From Nitrospira sp. (lineage in GTDB: Bacteria > Nitrospirota > Nitrospiria > Nitrospirales > Nitrospiraceae), in contig CP126123.1 in the NCBI GenBank assembly GCA_030123605.1, positions 2,212,001 to 2,276,000 on the forward strand: a DNA stretch of 64,000 nt. The letters run 5' to 3'. Positions 16,032 to 24,277 of the stretch are shown here, in pieces. A program made the translations under genes and the position numbers. A model generated the notes under the pieces. The model saw only the letters and a program-made list of their open reading frames with translations, had not been told where the DNA came from and searched no databases. Each line of letters starts with the position of its first letter. The first letter of the stretch is position 1.

Positions 16032-18439
16032 TGCATCACTCTCTCAAAAAATTCACACCACACCTAACTCACCACCTGAAGAATCTCTCGCCCGTCCTTC
16101 GATTCAAGAGGTTGACCTTCTTACCCCTACCTTCTTATCATCTGGCCCCATCTGTGAAGCTCACGCCGCACTACTTGCCCAGAAACTTGTGTTCAGCACG
16201 ACAACCCGTTTTCTTACTCATTTTTATTGCGACTCTGCTGTTTTTTTCTTTTTCGGTTCGAGCAGATGATCAACCATTCGTCGATCCTCCCCATCCCCTC
16301 GACATGCGTTTCTCCACCACCACCTTCATGCTCAACCTCGAAAAACAGGGATTGGAAGACAATACCTTCACCAACGGCCTGGGGCGCGACACGACCTTGA
16401 TCGGCAACCTGGTCAACGCCACACTCTACAAGCGCCTGCTTCCCTCGCTCGAAGCGGAGGTCGGCGTCTTTGCGAACATGCCGTTCGGTCACGACACCGA
16501 AGTCTCCCAGGTCCGTCCCATCATGCGGTTGACCTATCAGCCGATCAAGGAGATGACCGGCGTGATCGGAACACTGTTGGTACCCCATCGGGATTTTCAC
16601 AATGCCGTCTTCTACAGCGGCAACCGCTTCCTGCGGCCGATCGAGCAGGGGGCTCAAATGCTAGTGGATTCCAAGTTCTATCGGCAAGACCTGTTTATCA
16701 ACTGGGAACAGGCCTTCCGCGGCTCGGCGTCGAACCGCTTCGACGTGGGCTATTCGGGGCAACTGAAGTTCGGTCCCCTGCATGTCAACGGCCAGGCTCA
16801 TTGGGTGCGCAATGGGCAGGCCCTATTCAAGCTGGATCGCCCGTTCAATACGCGCGACAACCTGGTCGTCGCCGTCGGCCCGGAGCTGGTCCTGGAACCC
16901 GCTCGTTTTTTTCGATCGGTCGGCTGGTGGAATCAAATCGGCATCAGCTTCACCTACCTCACGAGTTACAACCAGGCGGACGACGGCTCCGACCCCTCCC
17001 GGGGGCGCGGCTACGAACTGCGGACCTGGTTCGACCTGGCCGGATGGCGCCCGTATCTCGCCTTCTGGAAGGGCCGGAATTTTCTCAGTCAGCAGGGCGA
17101 CCCCGAATATCGAGCGAGCAACTTCCCGGAAATCGGCCTGTCGAAAACGATTCGGCTCGGGGATCGAGCCTCCATCGAGTTCGGCGCGCAAGCACGGCGC
17201 ATCCGGGCCTTTTTCACCGAGGACGGGATCACCTATATGAACCGGGACACGTTCAAGTGGGTGAACCAGGAATATGTGGTCTTCAACTGGAACTGGGACA
17301 CGAACCACGCGGACCTGGTCGGCGATGTGTGGGCCTCCCTGTCACGGCCGTTCGGCGACCGGCAGGAACCTCGATCGGAACGCCGGTTCAGCGCCAAGCT
17401 CGATACCCTGACCTATGTCTACAACATCGCCTATTCCGGCATGCGGCAGATCAATGGATTCCCGGTCGCGAGCCAAACCTTCGCCGGCGAATACTTCTCG
17501 CCGGTGCTCCGGTATGCGGCGACTCCTCACCTCATGCTCGACGCCGGCTTCTTCGCGGGCCTCCCGGTTGCGGACACCCAATCGTTCCACACGGTACAGC
17601 CGATTCTCTCCGCCGATTACGAAATGGTTCCCGACGTGCGGCTGGTGGCCGGCACCCTACGCCGCAACCACCCCTTCGTGGATGCGATCTTCAACGACGC
17701 GATGTTGTTCAGCCGTCCGATCGAACAGGGGTTCCAGCTGCTCGTCGATCGACGACATTACCAACAGGACCTCTTTTTGAACTGGAACCAACTGGAGACC
17801 TTTCAGAAACCGGAGCGATTCGATGTCGGCTATGCAGGGCGCGTGGCGGCCGGGCACTTCTCCTTCAATGGGCAGATTTACTGGTCCCACTCGGGAGGGG
17901 CTCAGTACTCCGAATCGCGAACATTCTTCGGACCCGGCATCCCTCGCGATCGTCCGGCCGGCAATAATTTCTTGACCGCATTCGGCCCTCAATTCACCTT
18001 CCAGCCGGGACGGTATTGGTCGGGGCTGTCCTGGTTCCGCGAGTTCGATGTGATGGCCCTCTACCTCACCAGCCAGAACGAACCCACCCAAGCAGGCTCG
18101 CCGATCGTCCGAGGCCGTGGGTATCAATTGACCGCCGGAGTAAACCTCGAGGGATGGCGCCCCTATGTCACCCTATGGCGCGGTGAGCAGTTCGTGACGG
18201 AGCGAGGCGATCCGGCCTACTATGCAGGTGACTTCACGGAATTCGGGCTCTTGAGGGATTTTGTCCTGCCGGCGGGCTTCTCCCTGCGGATCGGCGGATT
18301 CGGCCGCACGATCGACCGGCATATCACCCACACTGAGTACGCCCTACTGAACTGGTCTTGGGATCAGTCGCCCTGGCGGGGCTATTGCTTAAGACCGACG
18401 TTGCTCCATCGGACCGAGCAGTCCTGCGGAGTCTTCTAA
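16031..18439 (+). CDS. Outer-membrane protein with two tandem copies of one barrel-like unit
   Basis: Up to 802 residues. A signal peptide (VFLLIFIATLLFFSFSVRA, cut near residue 78) lies 58 residues into the frame, so the true start is probably further in (GTG 16154 or TTG 16187), though neither has a good ribosome binding site. Two homologous units of about 350 residues follow. Paired segments are RPIEQGAQMLVDSKFYRQD (202) and RPIEQGFQLLVDRRHYQQD (561), RFDVGYSGQL and RFDVGYAGRV, LAGWRPYLAFWKG and LEGWRPYVTLWRG, GDPEYRASNFPEIGL and GDPAYYAGDFTEFGL, FNWNWD and LNWSWD. Alternating hydrophobic strands suggest an outer-membrane barrel. I do not recognise the family. Its place beside the glycan operon suggests a link to surface polysaccharide. 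Confidence 0.65.
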   Translation: MHHSLKKFTPHLTHHLKNLSPVLRFKRLTFLPLPSYHLAPSVKLTPHYLPRNLCSARQPVFLLIFIATLLFFSFSVRADDQPFVDPPHPLDMRFSTTTFMLNLEKQGLEDNTFTNGLGRDTTLIGNLVNATLYKRLLPSLEAEVGVFANMPFGHDTEVSQVRPIMRLTYQPIKEMTGVIGTLLVPHRDFHNAVFYSGNRFLRPIEQGAQMLVDSKFYRQDLFINWEQAFRGSASNRFDVGYSGQLKFGPLHVNGQAHWVRNGQALFKLDRPFNTRDNLVVAVGPELVLEPARFFRSVGWWNQIGISFTYLTSYNQADDGSDPSRGRGYELRTWFDLAGWRPYLAFWKGRNFLSQQGDPEYRASNFPEIGLSKTIRLGDRASIEFGAQARRIRAFFTEDGITYMNRDTFKWVNQEYVVFNWNWDTNHADLVGDVWASLSRPFGDRQEPRSERRFSAKLDTLTYVYNIAYSGMRQINGFPVASQTFAGEYFSPVLRYAATPHLMLDAGFFAGLPVADTQSFHTVQPILSADYEMVPDVRLVAGTLRRNHPFVDAIFNDAMLFSRPIEQGFQLLVDRRHYQQDLFLNWNQLETFQKPERFDVGYAGRVAAGHFSFNGQIYWSHSGGAQYSESRTFFGPGIPRDRPAGNNFLTAFGPQFTFQPGRYWSGLSWFREFDVMALYLTSQNEPTQAGSPIVRGRGYQLTAGVNLEGWRPYVTLWRGEQFVTERGDPAYYAGDFTEFGLLRDFVLPAGFSLRIGGFGRTIDRHITHTEYALLNWSWDQSPWRGYCLRPTLLHRTEQSCGVF

Positions 18440-18520
18440 CAGCTCGTTAACAAGCCATTGCGGAGTTGTTGAAAACAAAAGGGACGGTGGGTTCAAGCGG
18501 TGGTTGCGACAGCTGCTCTG

Positions 18521-18644
18521 CAGGATGGTCAAAAAGGTCGTTCAGCAAGGCCGCAGCGAACGAAGAGGCGAGGCGTACTTTGAGCCGTACGTTGAGCCTC
18601 TGAGCGACGCGAGAACGACGCTGGCGGCCTTTTTCAACATCCTG
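18521..18644. repeat. Palindromic MITE-like repeat, copy 1
   Basis: 124 bp from CAGGATGGTCAAAAAGG to CCTTTTTCAACATCCTG, inverted-repeat ends, with a palindromic centre around GTACTTTGAGCCGTAC. It matches the inner part of the repeats at 20651 and 38664. It lies between the tandem-barrel gene and the next outer-membrane gene and has no coding content. Confidence 0.75.
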
Positions 18645-18739
18645 CAAGACGCACTTCTCGCTTGCCACCTTGCATCAAGCCCGTTAGAGTAGCACCCGAA
18701 TCGCCGTTTAGATGATTTCCATCGGTGGGAGGAGGGGGA

Positions 18740-19363
18740 ATGATTCGTTGGTCGGTCGGACTTCTATGCCTGGCTATTCTATGTGCTCCGTCCTTTGCTT
18801 CTGCGGAAAACTATGTCGCCCTTGGGGTCGGTATCAACGCTCCCACCTTCGACACCACGGATGCCGGAAAGGTCTCCCTCGAGAAAGACCTCTACTACGG
18901 CGGCAAGATCGGTCATTACTTCAACGACCGAGGATTCAATTGGTTCGGACTTGAGATCGACGCCTACCGTTCCACCCCCAACATCAAGCAACAGACCCTG
19001 CCGACCAACAGCAATCCCCACCTCTCAGGGGCGATTCCCGGCGCAGACTTACAGGTGCACTCGCTGGCCTTCAATGCACTGGTTCGAGTAACGGGGTACC
19101 AGTATAAAGTGGAGCCCTATGCCGGACTTGGGCTCGGCCTCAATGTCGGCAACATTTCCAGCGGTAATTTCAGACCGGAAGCCTCCTTTGCGCCGAGCTT
19201 CAACATCTTGGCCGGCATCAAATATTTCGTGACACCGGCCATCGCCCCCTTCATCGAATACAAATACAATTTCGCCCAGTTCTCCTTCTCTCGCGACAAC
19301 ATCACCGCCGACTATCGCGCCAACCTGTTCATGTTCGGCATCGCTTTCCATTTCGGGCGGTGA
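18740..19363 (+). CDS. Small outer-membrane beta-barrel protein (OmpA-barrel/OmpW-like)
   Basis: 207 residues from ATG at 18740, chosen because GGAGGAGGGGG precedes it directly. A signal peptide ends at SFASA. The mature part has the alternating pattern of an eight-stranded barrel: YVALGVGINAPTF, YYGGKIGHYF, FNWFGLEIDAYRS, VEPYAGLGLGLNVG, FNILAGIKYFVTP, APFIEYKYNFAQF, and an aromatic-ended last strand NLFMFGIAFHFGR. Such barrels are porins, adhesins or stress proteins; nothing here decides which. No operon partner on this strand. Confidence 0.75.
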   Translation: MIRWSVGLLCLAILCAPSFASAENYVALGVGINAPTFDTTDAGKVSLEKDLYYGGKIGHYFNDRGFNWFGLEIDAYRSTPNIKQQTLPTNSNPHLSGAIPGADLQVHSLAFNALVRVTGYQYKVEPYAGLGLGLNVGNISSGNFRPEASFAPSFNILAGIKYFVTPAIAPFIEYKYNFAQFSFSRDNITADYRANLFMFGIAFHFGR

Positions 19364-19606
19364 ATCAGGACCGCGGACTATGCCGTCCCCGCACGCCCCT
19401 CTGCCGGAGATCGGAGCGAAGGCTCGATTCGAAACCGGTCATTTCTTCGCCGACCCGCCTGCCCGACACGATGTCTTGCTCATTCGATCGAGACAGGCGG
19501 TGCTTCCTGGCCTGCTGAGTCGGCTGCGGCACGAGAAGGACGACACTCGCCGGATGTTCTCTCTTGCCACTTTGTCCTTGAGGAGAGAAACTCGGTGGGC
19601 ATTCGC

Positions 19607-20272
19607 TCAAAACAACGCCCGGACTCCGAACAGAAAGCCGAAGGATGAGGCGTTCCAATCACCGGACTGGCTCCCATTGATCGTGACGTGTCCGTCATTG
19701 CGCTTATAGGCCATTTCGGCGTTGAGCGCGAGCGCGGATGTCAAGAAGTAATCTGCCCCCCAGGCCAGCCGCCACGCCACATTGTTACTCGGACTGACCG
19801 TCGTGCCGCGAAAGGCATGGCTTTCGCCGAACGAATTCACATTGACGCCTAATCCCATGGAGGCATAGGGACCGATGGGCCCGAGGCGGCCTGGACGTAC
19901 TTCGACGGTGGGCAGAAGAGACACCGTGTCGACATGTCCGAGATCGATGGAAGGCCGCTCCTGATTGACGGCATGTCGCTCCCACTCGAGGGTGAGGCCG
20001 GCCAACACCCATTTATTGACACTGTACATCCCCTGCACGTTGACGAGTGACCCGACCTCGGTTGAAAAATTCCTCCGTAACTCCTGGGTCAGGGGCGCGA
20101 ACCCAGCGCGGAACCCGAACATCCACTTTCCTTGCTCGGTCCCCCCCGATCTCCAATTCTCATTCACCGCCCGGCTCCCGCTCTCTGCATGAGCGGTACC
20201 GAATGAGATCGGGAATGTCATCACGCCGACGAGAACCAGCATCACGAACCACCTTGCCCGGATCATCTTCAT
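19607..20272 (-). CDS. Small outer-membrane beta-barrel protein
   Basis: 221 residues from ATG at 20272, preceded by AAGGA at good spacing; an ATG 30 bases upstream is less likely. A signal peptide ends GTAHA. Strand-like segments include KWMFGFRAGFAPL, KWVLAGLTLEWERH, VSLLPTVEVRP, GPYASMGLGVNVNSF, VAWRLAWGADYFLTSALAL and the terminal SSFGFLFGVRALF ending in Phe, as required for Bam-mediated insertion. It is convergent with the similar-sized barrel gene at 18740, but sequence likeness between them is weak. Function unknown. Confidence 0.72.
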   Translation of the reverse strand: MKMIRARWFVMLVLVGVMTFPISFGTAHAESGSRAVNENWRSGGTEQGKWMFGFRAGFAPLTQELRRNFSTEVGSLVNVQGMYSVNKWVLAGLTLEWERHAVNQERPSIDLGHVDTVSLLPTVEVRPGRLGPIGPYASMGLGVNVNSFGESHAFRGTTVSPSNNVAWRLAWGADYFLTSALALNAEMAYKRNDGHVTINGSQSGDWNASSFGFLFGVRALF

Positions 20273-20650
20273 AGAGATCCTTCTCCCTTCATCCTTGTTC
20301 AACCCGGCGCAACCTACACTGTTCAGGCTGTGCCACAGCCACTGTATTTCTCACAGCGGGATCCGGATCACAACACCTTTCTCTTCTCTTTGTGTGTCGC
20401 TAAGGATTGAACGGATCAGAGGCCGAGCTGACGCATCGTCGGGGAGTCGTGCGAATCAGAGCCCTACGGAGACCACGGATGGAGCAAGGATTGTTGGAGA
20501 ACATCAAGAACGTGTTCTCCGGGGTGACCAGGCGATAATAGCTGTATCAATCGGACGTGCCTACCCCGTCCGCCAAGAATCATGGTCTTGGCTCCGGGTC
20601 GAGCAACTCTTGAAGATGAAGACACGTGAGGGTTTTATTCGCGTGCGACA
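20273..20650. other. Intergenic stretch without a recognisable gene
   Basis: About 380 bp between the barrel gene start and the next repeat. No frame with a good ribosome binding site and protein-like composition was found on either strand, and no RNA gene was recognised. It should hold the promoter of the minus-strand barrel gene. Confidence 0.5.
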
Positions 20651-20858
20651 CTAGCAGGATGCGGAAGAACTCGATTGTTGTGCAATACACCGTGATCAGC
20701 TCACGTGCCGTGTCGGTGTCAGTATAACCCTCAGGATGCGCAAAAAGGCCGTCCAGCAAGGCCACAGCGAACGAAGAGGCGAATCGTACTCGTGCCGTAC
20801 GGTGAGCCTCTGAGTGATGCGAGAACGCCGCTGGCGGACTTTTTCCGCATCCTGCTAG
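20651..20858. repeat. Palindromic MITE-like repeat, copy 2 (long form)
   Basis: 208 bp. The outer ends are CTAGCAGGATGCGGAAGAACT and its inverse ending GCATCCTGCTAG. An inner half (20732-20854) again begins CAGGATGCGCAAAAAGGCC and has the GTACTCGTGCCGTAC centre. Same architecture as 38664-38872. It lies just outside the left attachment repeat of the integrated element. Confidence 0.8.
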
Positions 20859-20890
20859 AAGAGGAGCACGCGGCCCGCACAAAGTGTGGT

Positions 20891-20936
20891 TTGGAGGCGC
20901 CGGGCGGGTTCGAACCGCCGCATCGCAGTTTTGCAG
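20891..20936. repeat. Left attachment site (46-bp direct repeat of tRNA-Cys 3' half)
   Basis: Identical over 46 bp to 30782-30827, where it is the 3' half of a complete tRNA-Cys gene. Here only the 3' half up to the anticodon loop is present and the sequence then diverges. This is the usual product of site-specific integration into a tRNA gene and marks the left end of the element. Confidence 0.9.
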
Positions 20937-21558
20937 CTTGCCCGAGGGCTCTAAGACCGGTGATGATCAACAAAGAAGGACAGAGACTGATAATCAATAA
21001 TATCAATATCTTACGGGCCTTTCACTGCGATCTATCGAGACTGACTAGCACTCCGAACCGGGAGCAAAATCGGGAGTGGGACCGGGAGTAAAACCGGGAT
21101 CAGGGTTTGTACGTTACCGAGACGACCCCCAGACTCGAATTAACCTTCACGAAGGCATCCTAGCCGAACAGTACAGTTTCCTACCAACTCCATTAGGTAG
21201 GGCTTGGATAAGCCTCTTGTTATCAGACTATAAACCTCGCCTTAAAAGAGCTTCTGGGCTGGTTGCTCTCACGAATGACCAAGTGCGGTTGAGTGCAAAA
21301 AACCCTCTGAGGAACGACGCATTACAGGAAGCCGACTGTGCCGGGCTGAGATTACGACACATTGGCAATCGGAACCAAAACCGTGACCGAACCGTGACCA
21401 AAATTAGGTCGGAAACGCGAGCTAGTGTGGCTCTCTAGGATTCGCAGTTTAGGTGGAAGGCCGGTGAGCACCGCGACTTAAATCGGCATTAGAGGCTGGT
21501 CCATTTGCGAACGCGCAATCGCCAGACTCTGGTGCGTTTCATTCGACTAAGCTAATAG
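20937..21558. other. Degraded left end of the integrated element
   Basis: About 620 bp with no credible gene. Near 21050-21110 it has a short repetitive run (ACCGGGAGTAAAACCGGGA and variants) that also appears in the last codons of the integrase gene near 30690-30720. A second run near 21375-21410 (ACCAAAACCGTGACC) looks like the low-complexity tail of another integrase. These may be scars of earlier insertions at the same site. Confidence 0.45.
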
Positions 21559-21984
21559 TTGATGACTCGTGTTGATAGCCCGCCTCAATTTCCAATATCC
21601 AATGGCGTGAAACGTCCGCCGGTCGATAGTTACAAGGGCAAAACCCCGGCACTCGGTGAGGAACGGGCACGAAGGCTGTTGGATTTCCCGACTGGTGAAT
21701 TGCTGAAGGACTTGGCTTATCACGAGCTACGGTGGAGCGAACTGTGTAAACTTTCCGTGCGCGAGATCCGCCAGCAGCGGCGTGGAGTGGTGCATCTCAA
21801 AATATCAGGCAAGGTGGCAAAACCCGTTTTATTCCGCACCCAGCAGCGGGCGGATTCATTGCCGATTAGCTGAAAGCCGCTGGACATGGCGAGGATGAAG
21901 CTGGAGCCGTAAGCTCCCCCTAAACTGCGACACTCAGTAAGGAGAACTTTCTGGCACAATACGTCACCTAGCCAGGAGGTTCCC

Positions 21985-22251
21985 ATGCGTCAGTCAAAGT
22001 TCACCGAAACGCAGATTGTGTCGATCCTGAAAGAAGCGGATGCCGGCCGGCCGGTCAATGAGATCTGGCGGCACTACGGCATCAGCTCCGCCACCTACTA
22101 CAAGTGGAAGGCCAAGTACGGCGGGCTAGAGGCGTCGGATGTGAAGCGCCTCAAAGAGCTGGAGCACGAGAACAGCCGGCTCAAACGGATGTATGCCGAT
22201 CTGTCGTTGGAGAATCTGGCCCTGAAGGATGTCATCGTAAAAAAGCTCTAG
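21985..22251 (+). CDS. IS3-family transposase OrfA
   Basis: 88 residues. A helix-turn-helix of the HTH_21/transposase-8 type (FTETQIVSILKEADAGRPVN, then SATYYKWKAKYGG) is followed by a leucine-zipper-like segment (LKELEHENSRLKRMYADLSL). It binds the inverted repeats and dimerises. Near its end an A6G slippery run (22239-22245) allows a -1 frameshift into orfB, giving the OrfAB transposase usual in this family. The start has AGGAGG a few bases upstream. Confidence 0.92.
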   Translation: MRQSKFTETQIVSILKEADAGRPVNEIWRHYGISSATYYKWKAKYGGLEASDVKRLKELEHENSRLKRMYADLSLENLALKDVIVKKL

Positions 22252-23102
22252 GGCCTGCTGAACGGCGGGAGGTCGTCACGCATCTCGTGACGGTGAACGG
22301 TCTTCCGGTTCAGCGGGCCTGTCGGGCAGTGGGATTGCATCGGGCCACGTACTATCGGCCGCTCGTGGATTGGGCCCGGCGGGATGCGCCAGTGATCGCG
22401 GCGTTGACCACGCTCGTGGCGGCCAAGAGTCGGTGGGGGTTCTGGAAATGTTGTGATCGACTCCGACTAGATGGGCGTCCCTGGAACCATAAGCGCCTCT
22501 GGCGGGTGTACTGTCAGTTGCGGCTGAATTTGCCACGGCGGACCAAGAAGCGGCTGCCGGTTCGCCTGCGCCAACCGCTGGTCGTGGTACCCCAGCCGAA
22601 TACCACGTGGGCTGTGGACTTCATGAGCGACACGCTCTATGGCGGCCGCCGATTTCGCACCTTAAATGTGCTGGACGAAGGCGTGCGGGAAGGCTTGGCG
22701 ATCGAAGTCGACACGTCGCTGCCCGCGGATCGGGTGATTCGCGTCTTGGAGCAAGTGGTGGCCTGGCGCGGACGACCGCAGGCCATTCGGCTCGACAATG
22801 GCCCGGAACTCATTGCAGAGCGCTTTATGACCTGGTGTGCCGACCGCGGGATTGAGCTGCGGTACATCCAACCCGGAAAACCGGATCAGAATGCCTTCAT
22901 CGAGCGGTTCAATCGAACGTACCGCACTGAAGTCCTCAATGCCTATGTGTTCGAGTCACTCGAGCAGGTCCGAGAGATCACCGCGGAATGGTTGCAGAGT
23001 TACAACGAGGAGCGGCCCCATGACGCGCTGGCGGGGCTTCCGCCGACGCTGTATCGGGCCCAACTGGAAGCCAGAAGTTCTCCATTGGCAGTGTCGCCTT
23101 GA
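22245..23102 (+). CDS. IS3-family transposase OrfB (DDE integrase domain), entered by -1 frameshift
   Basis: About 285 residues from the frameshift point. HTH_21-like segment RACRAVGLHRATYYRPLVD, then the rve integrase core: WAVDFMSDTLYGG (first Asp), AIRLDNGPELIAERFM (second Asp) and AFIERFNRTYRTEVLNAY (Glu), ending SYNEERPHDALAGLPP, a typical IS3 C-terminus. All three catalytic acids are present. It has no strong start of its own, which fits production as an OrfAB fusion. Confidence 0.9.
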   Translation, partial: ALGPAERREVVTHLVTVNGLPVQRACRAVGLHRATYYRPLVDWARRDAPVIAALTTLVAAKSRWGFWKCCDRLRLDGRPWNHKRLWRVYCQLRLNLPRRTKKRLPVRLRQPLVVVPQPNTTWAVDFMSDTLYGGRRFRTLNVLDEGVREGLAIEVDTSLPADRVIRVLEQVVAWRGRPQAIRLDNGPELIAERFMTWCADRGIELRYIQPGKPDQNAFIERFNRTYRTEVLNAYVFESLEQVREITAEWLQSYNEERPHDALAGLPPTLYRAQLEARSSPLAVSP

Positions 23103-23519
23103 CGGGGGAGCTTACGGAGCCTTATTTCGCCCCCCCTGCACCATAGCCTAGGCGATTCAGAAAACGGCCTCACGCCGGATGGAGTGTATAGACTGGTGCG
23201 GGACTATTCAGGGACGCTCGGATTTTCCGTCGGAGCGCATAGCCTGCGCGACGGCGGCAACCAACGCCCTCGAACATGCCGCGGATCTGGCGGAAGTGCG
23301 ACAGATACTGGGTCATGCCAATATTGCCACGACACGCATGTACGACCAGCGAGACAGCCGCCCGGAGCAAAGGCCGGTGTTCAAAGTGCGGTATTAACAC
23401 CTTCACCAGAGCCTTTTAGTTTTTCAGCAGCAGTTACTATGCCCGTTAATATCCTTGTCCCGCGTTCCTGTGTTAGGGCCTGTTAACACTACTGACCATG
23501 TTTATGCGATACTGCGTCC

Positions 23520-23927
23520 ATGGAAATCACCGAGACTCAGTATCGTCACATCGAGCGATGCTTGCCGACACAACGCGGCAACGTCACGCTCGACAATCTG
23601 CAGGTCCTGAACGCGATCTTGTACGTCGCGGAGCAGGGCTGCAAATGGCGTGGCCTGCCCAAGCGGTTCGGGAACTGGCATACGATCTATACGCGCATGA
23701 ACCGGTGGGCGAAGAGCGGGGTGCTGGATCGCGTCTTTGCCCAGTTGCAACAGGCTCAGATCATCCGCGTGAAACTCGAAGCCGTCGCGTTGGACAGTAC
23801 CATCGTCCAGGTCCATCCGGATGGCACGGGAGCATTAAAAAAAACGGCCCGCAAGCCCTTGGCCGATCCCGCGGCGGGTGGACCACCAAGATTCATCTGG
23901 TTGCCGCGGATGCTCGAACGGCCTTGA
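23520..23927 (+). CDS. IS427-like transposase, first frame
   Basis: 135 residues. The N-terminal DUF4096-like domain is seen in EITETQYRHIERCLPTQRGN, CKWRGLPKRFGNWHTIYTRM and RWAKSGVLDRVF, and the first catalytic Asp in EAVALDSTIVQVH. It runs into an A8 tract (23837-23844), after which the true protein continues in the -1 frame. The last residues of this frame are probably not functional. Confidence 0.88.
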   Translation: MEITETQYRHIERCLPTQRGNVTLDNLQVLNAILYVAEQGCKWRGLPKRFGNWHTIYTRMNRWAKSGVLDRVFAQLQQAQIIRVKLEAVALDSTIVQVHPDGTGALKKTARKPLADPAAGGPPRFIWLPRMLERP

Positions 23928-24277
23928 CGTTTGCCCTGTCGCCGGGCCAGGCCCACGATGCCCCTGAGGGACGCATGCTGCTGCACCGCTTCGGAAAAAG
24001 GCCGTGCCCGATCCCCTTGTTGATGGATCGGGCCTATGAAGGCGATGAGACGCGACAACTGGCCGTGGAGCTCGGGTATGTGCCGGTGGTGCCGCCCAAG
24101 CAGAATCGCCGCACGCCATGGGAATACGATCGTGCTCTGTATGCACGACGCAATGAGATCGAACGGCTGTTCCGCCGGCTCAAAGGATTTCGGCGCCTCT
24201 TCTCGCGGTTTGACAAGCTTGATGTCATGTTCGTCGCGTTCATTAACTTCGCGTTGATCGTGGATGGCTTACGGTAG
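23837..24277 (+). CDS. IS427-like transposase, second frame (after -1 shift)
   Basis: About 146 residues from the A8 tract. GRSRGGWTTKIHLVAADARTA, the second Asp in LLMDRAYEGDETR, and the C-terminal RRNEIERLFRRLKGFRRLFS with the catalytic Glu of the Y-x2-R-x3-E-x6-K signature (YARRNEIERLFRRLK). With the first frame it makes a complete DDE transposase. Apparently intact. Confidence 0.88.
   Translation, partial: KKNGPQALGRSRGGWTTKIHLVAADARTALTFALSPGQAHDAPEGRMLLHRFGKRPCPIPLLMDRAYEGDETRQLAVELGYVPVVPPKQNRRTPWEYDRALYARRNEIERLFRRLKGFRRLFSRFDKLDVMFVAFINFALIVDGLR

Larger units (their letters stand above)
21909..23114 (+). mobile_element. IS3-family insertion sequence, about 1.2 kb
   Basis: Inverted ends GTAAGCTCCCCC (left) and GGGGGAGCTTAC (right) flank orfA and orfB. 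GGAGCC stands on both sides (21903-21908 and 23115-23120). Because the end base can be assigned either way, the target duplication is 4 to 6 bp. The element looks complete and may be active. It sits inside the older integrase pseudogene. Confidence 0.88.
21559..23397 (+). pseudogene. Broken tyrosine recombinase gene, split by an IS3-family insertion
   Basis: Left part: NGVKRPPVDSYKGKTPALGE, then ELRWSELCKLSVREIRQQRR and VVHLKISGK, the catalytic-domain start of a tyrosine recombinase with a short deletion, a frameshift near 21835 and a TAG inside a frame reading FIAD-stop-LKAAGHGEDEAGA. The IS lies at 21909-23114. Right part resumes as LFRP, then SLGDSENGLTPDGVYRLVRD, a frameshift, and ALEHAADLAEVRQILGHANI with the catalytic H and TTRMYDQRDSRPE with the Tyr. 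Joining across the IS at the duplicated GGAGCC restores EDEAGALFRP in frame. It cannot make a working enzyme and represents an older integrase than the intact one at 29638. Confidence 0.85.

Noticed and set aside
16801..17967. 388-codon frame overlapping the tandem-barrel gene in another frame
   Set aside because: Pro/Arg-rich shadow; the barrel frame has paired repeats and a signal peptide.
18521..20858. Repeats considered as a CRISPR array
   Set aside because: Only a few dispersed, palindromic, 120-210-bp copies; no regular 30-bp repeats or spacers and no cas genes.
21076..21438. 120-codon frame near the left end of the element
   Set aside because: Begins in the low-complexity integrase-tail-like repeat and shows no protein-like pattern.
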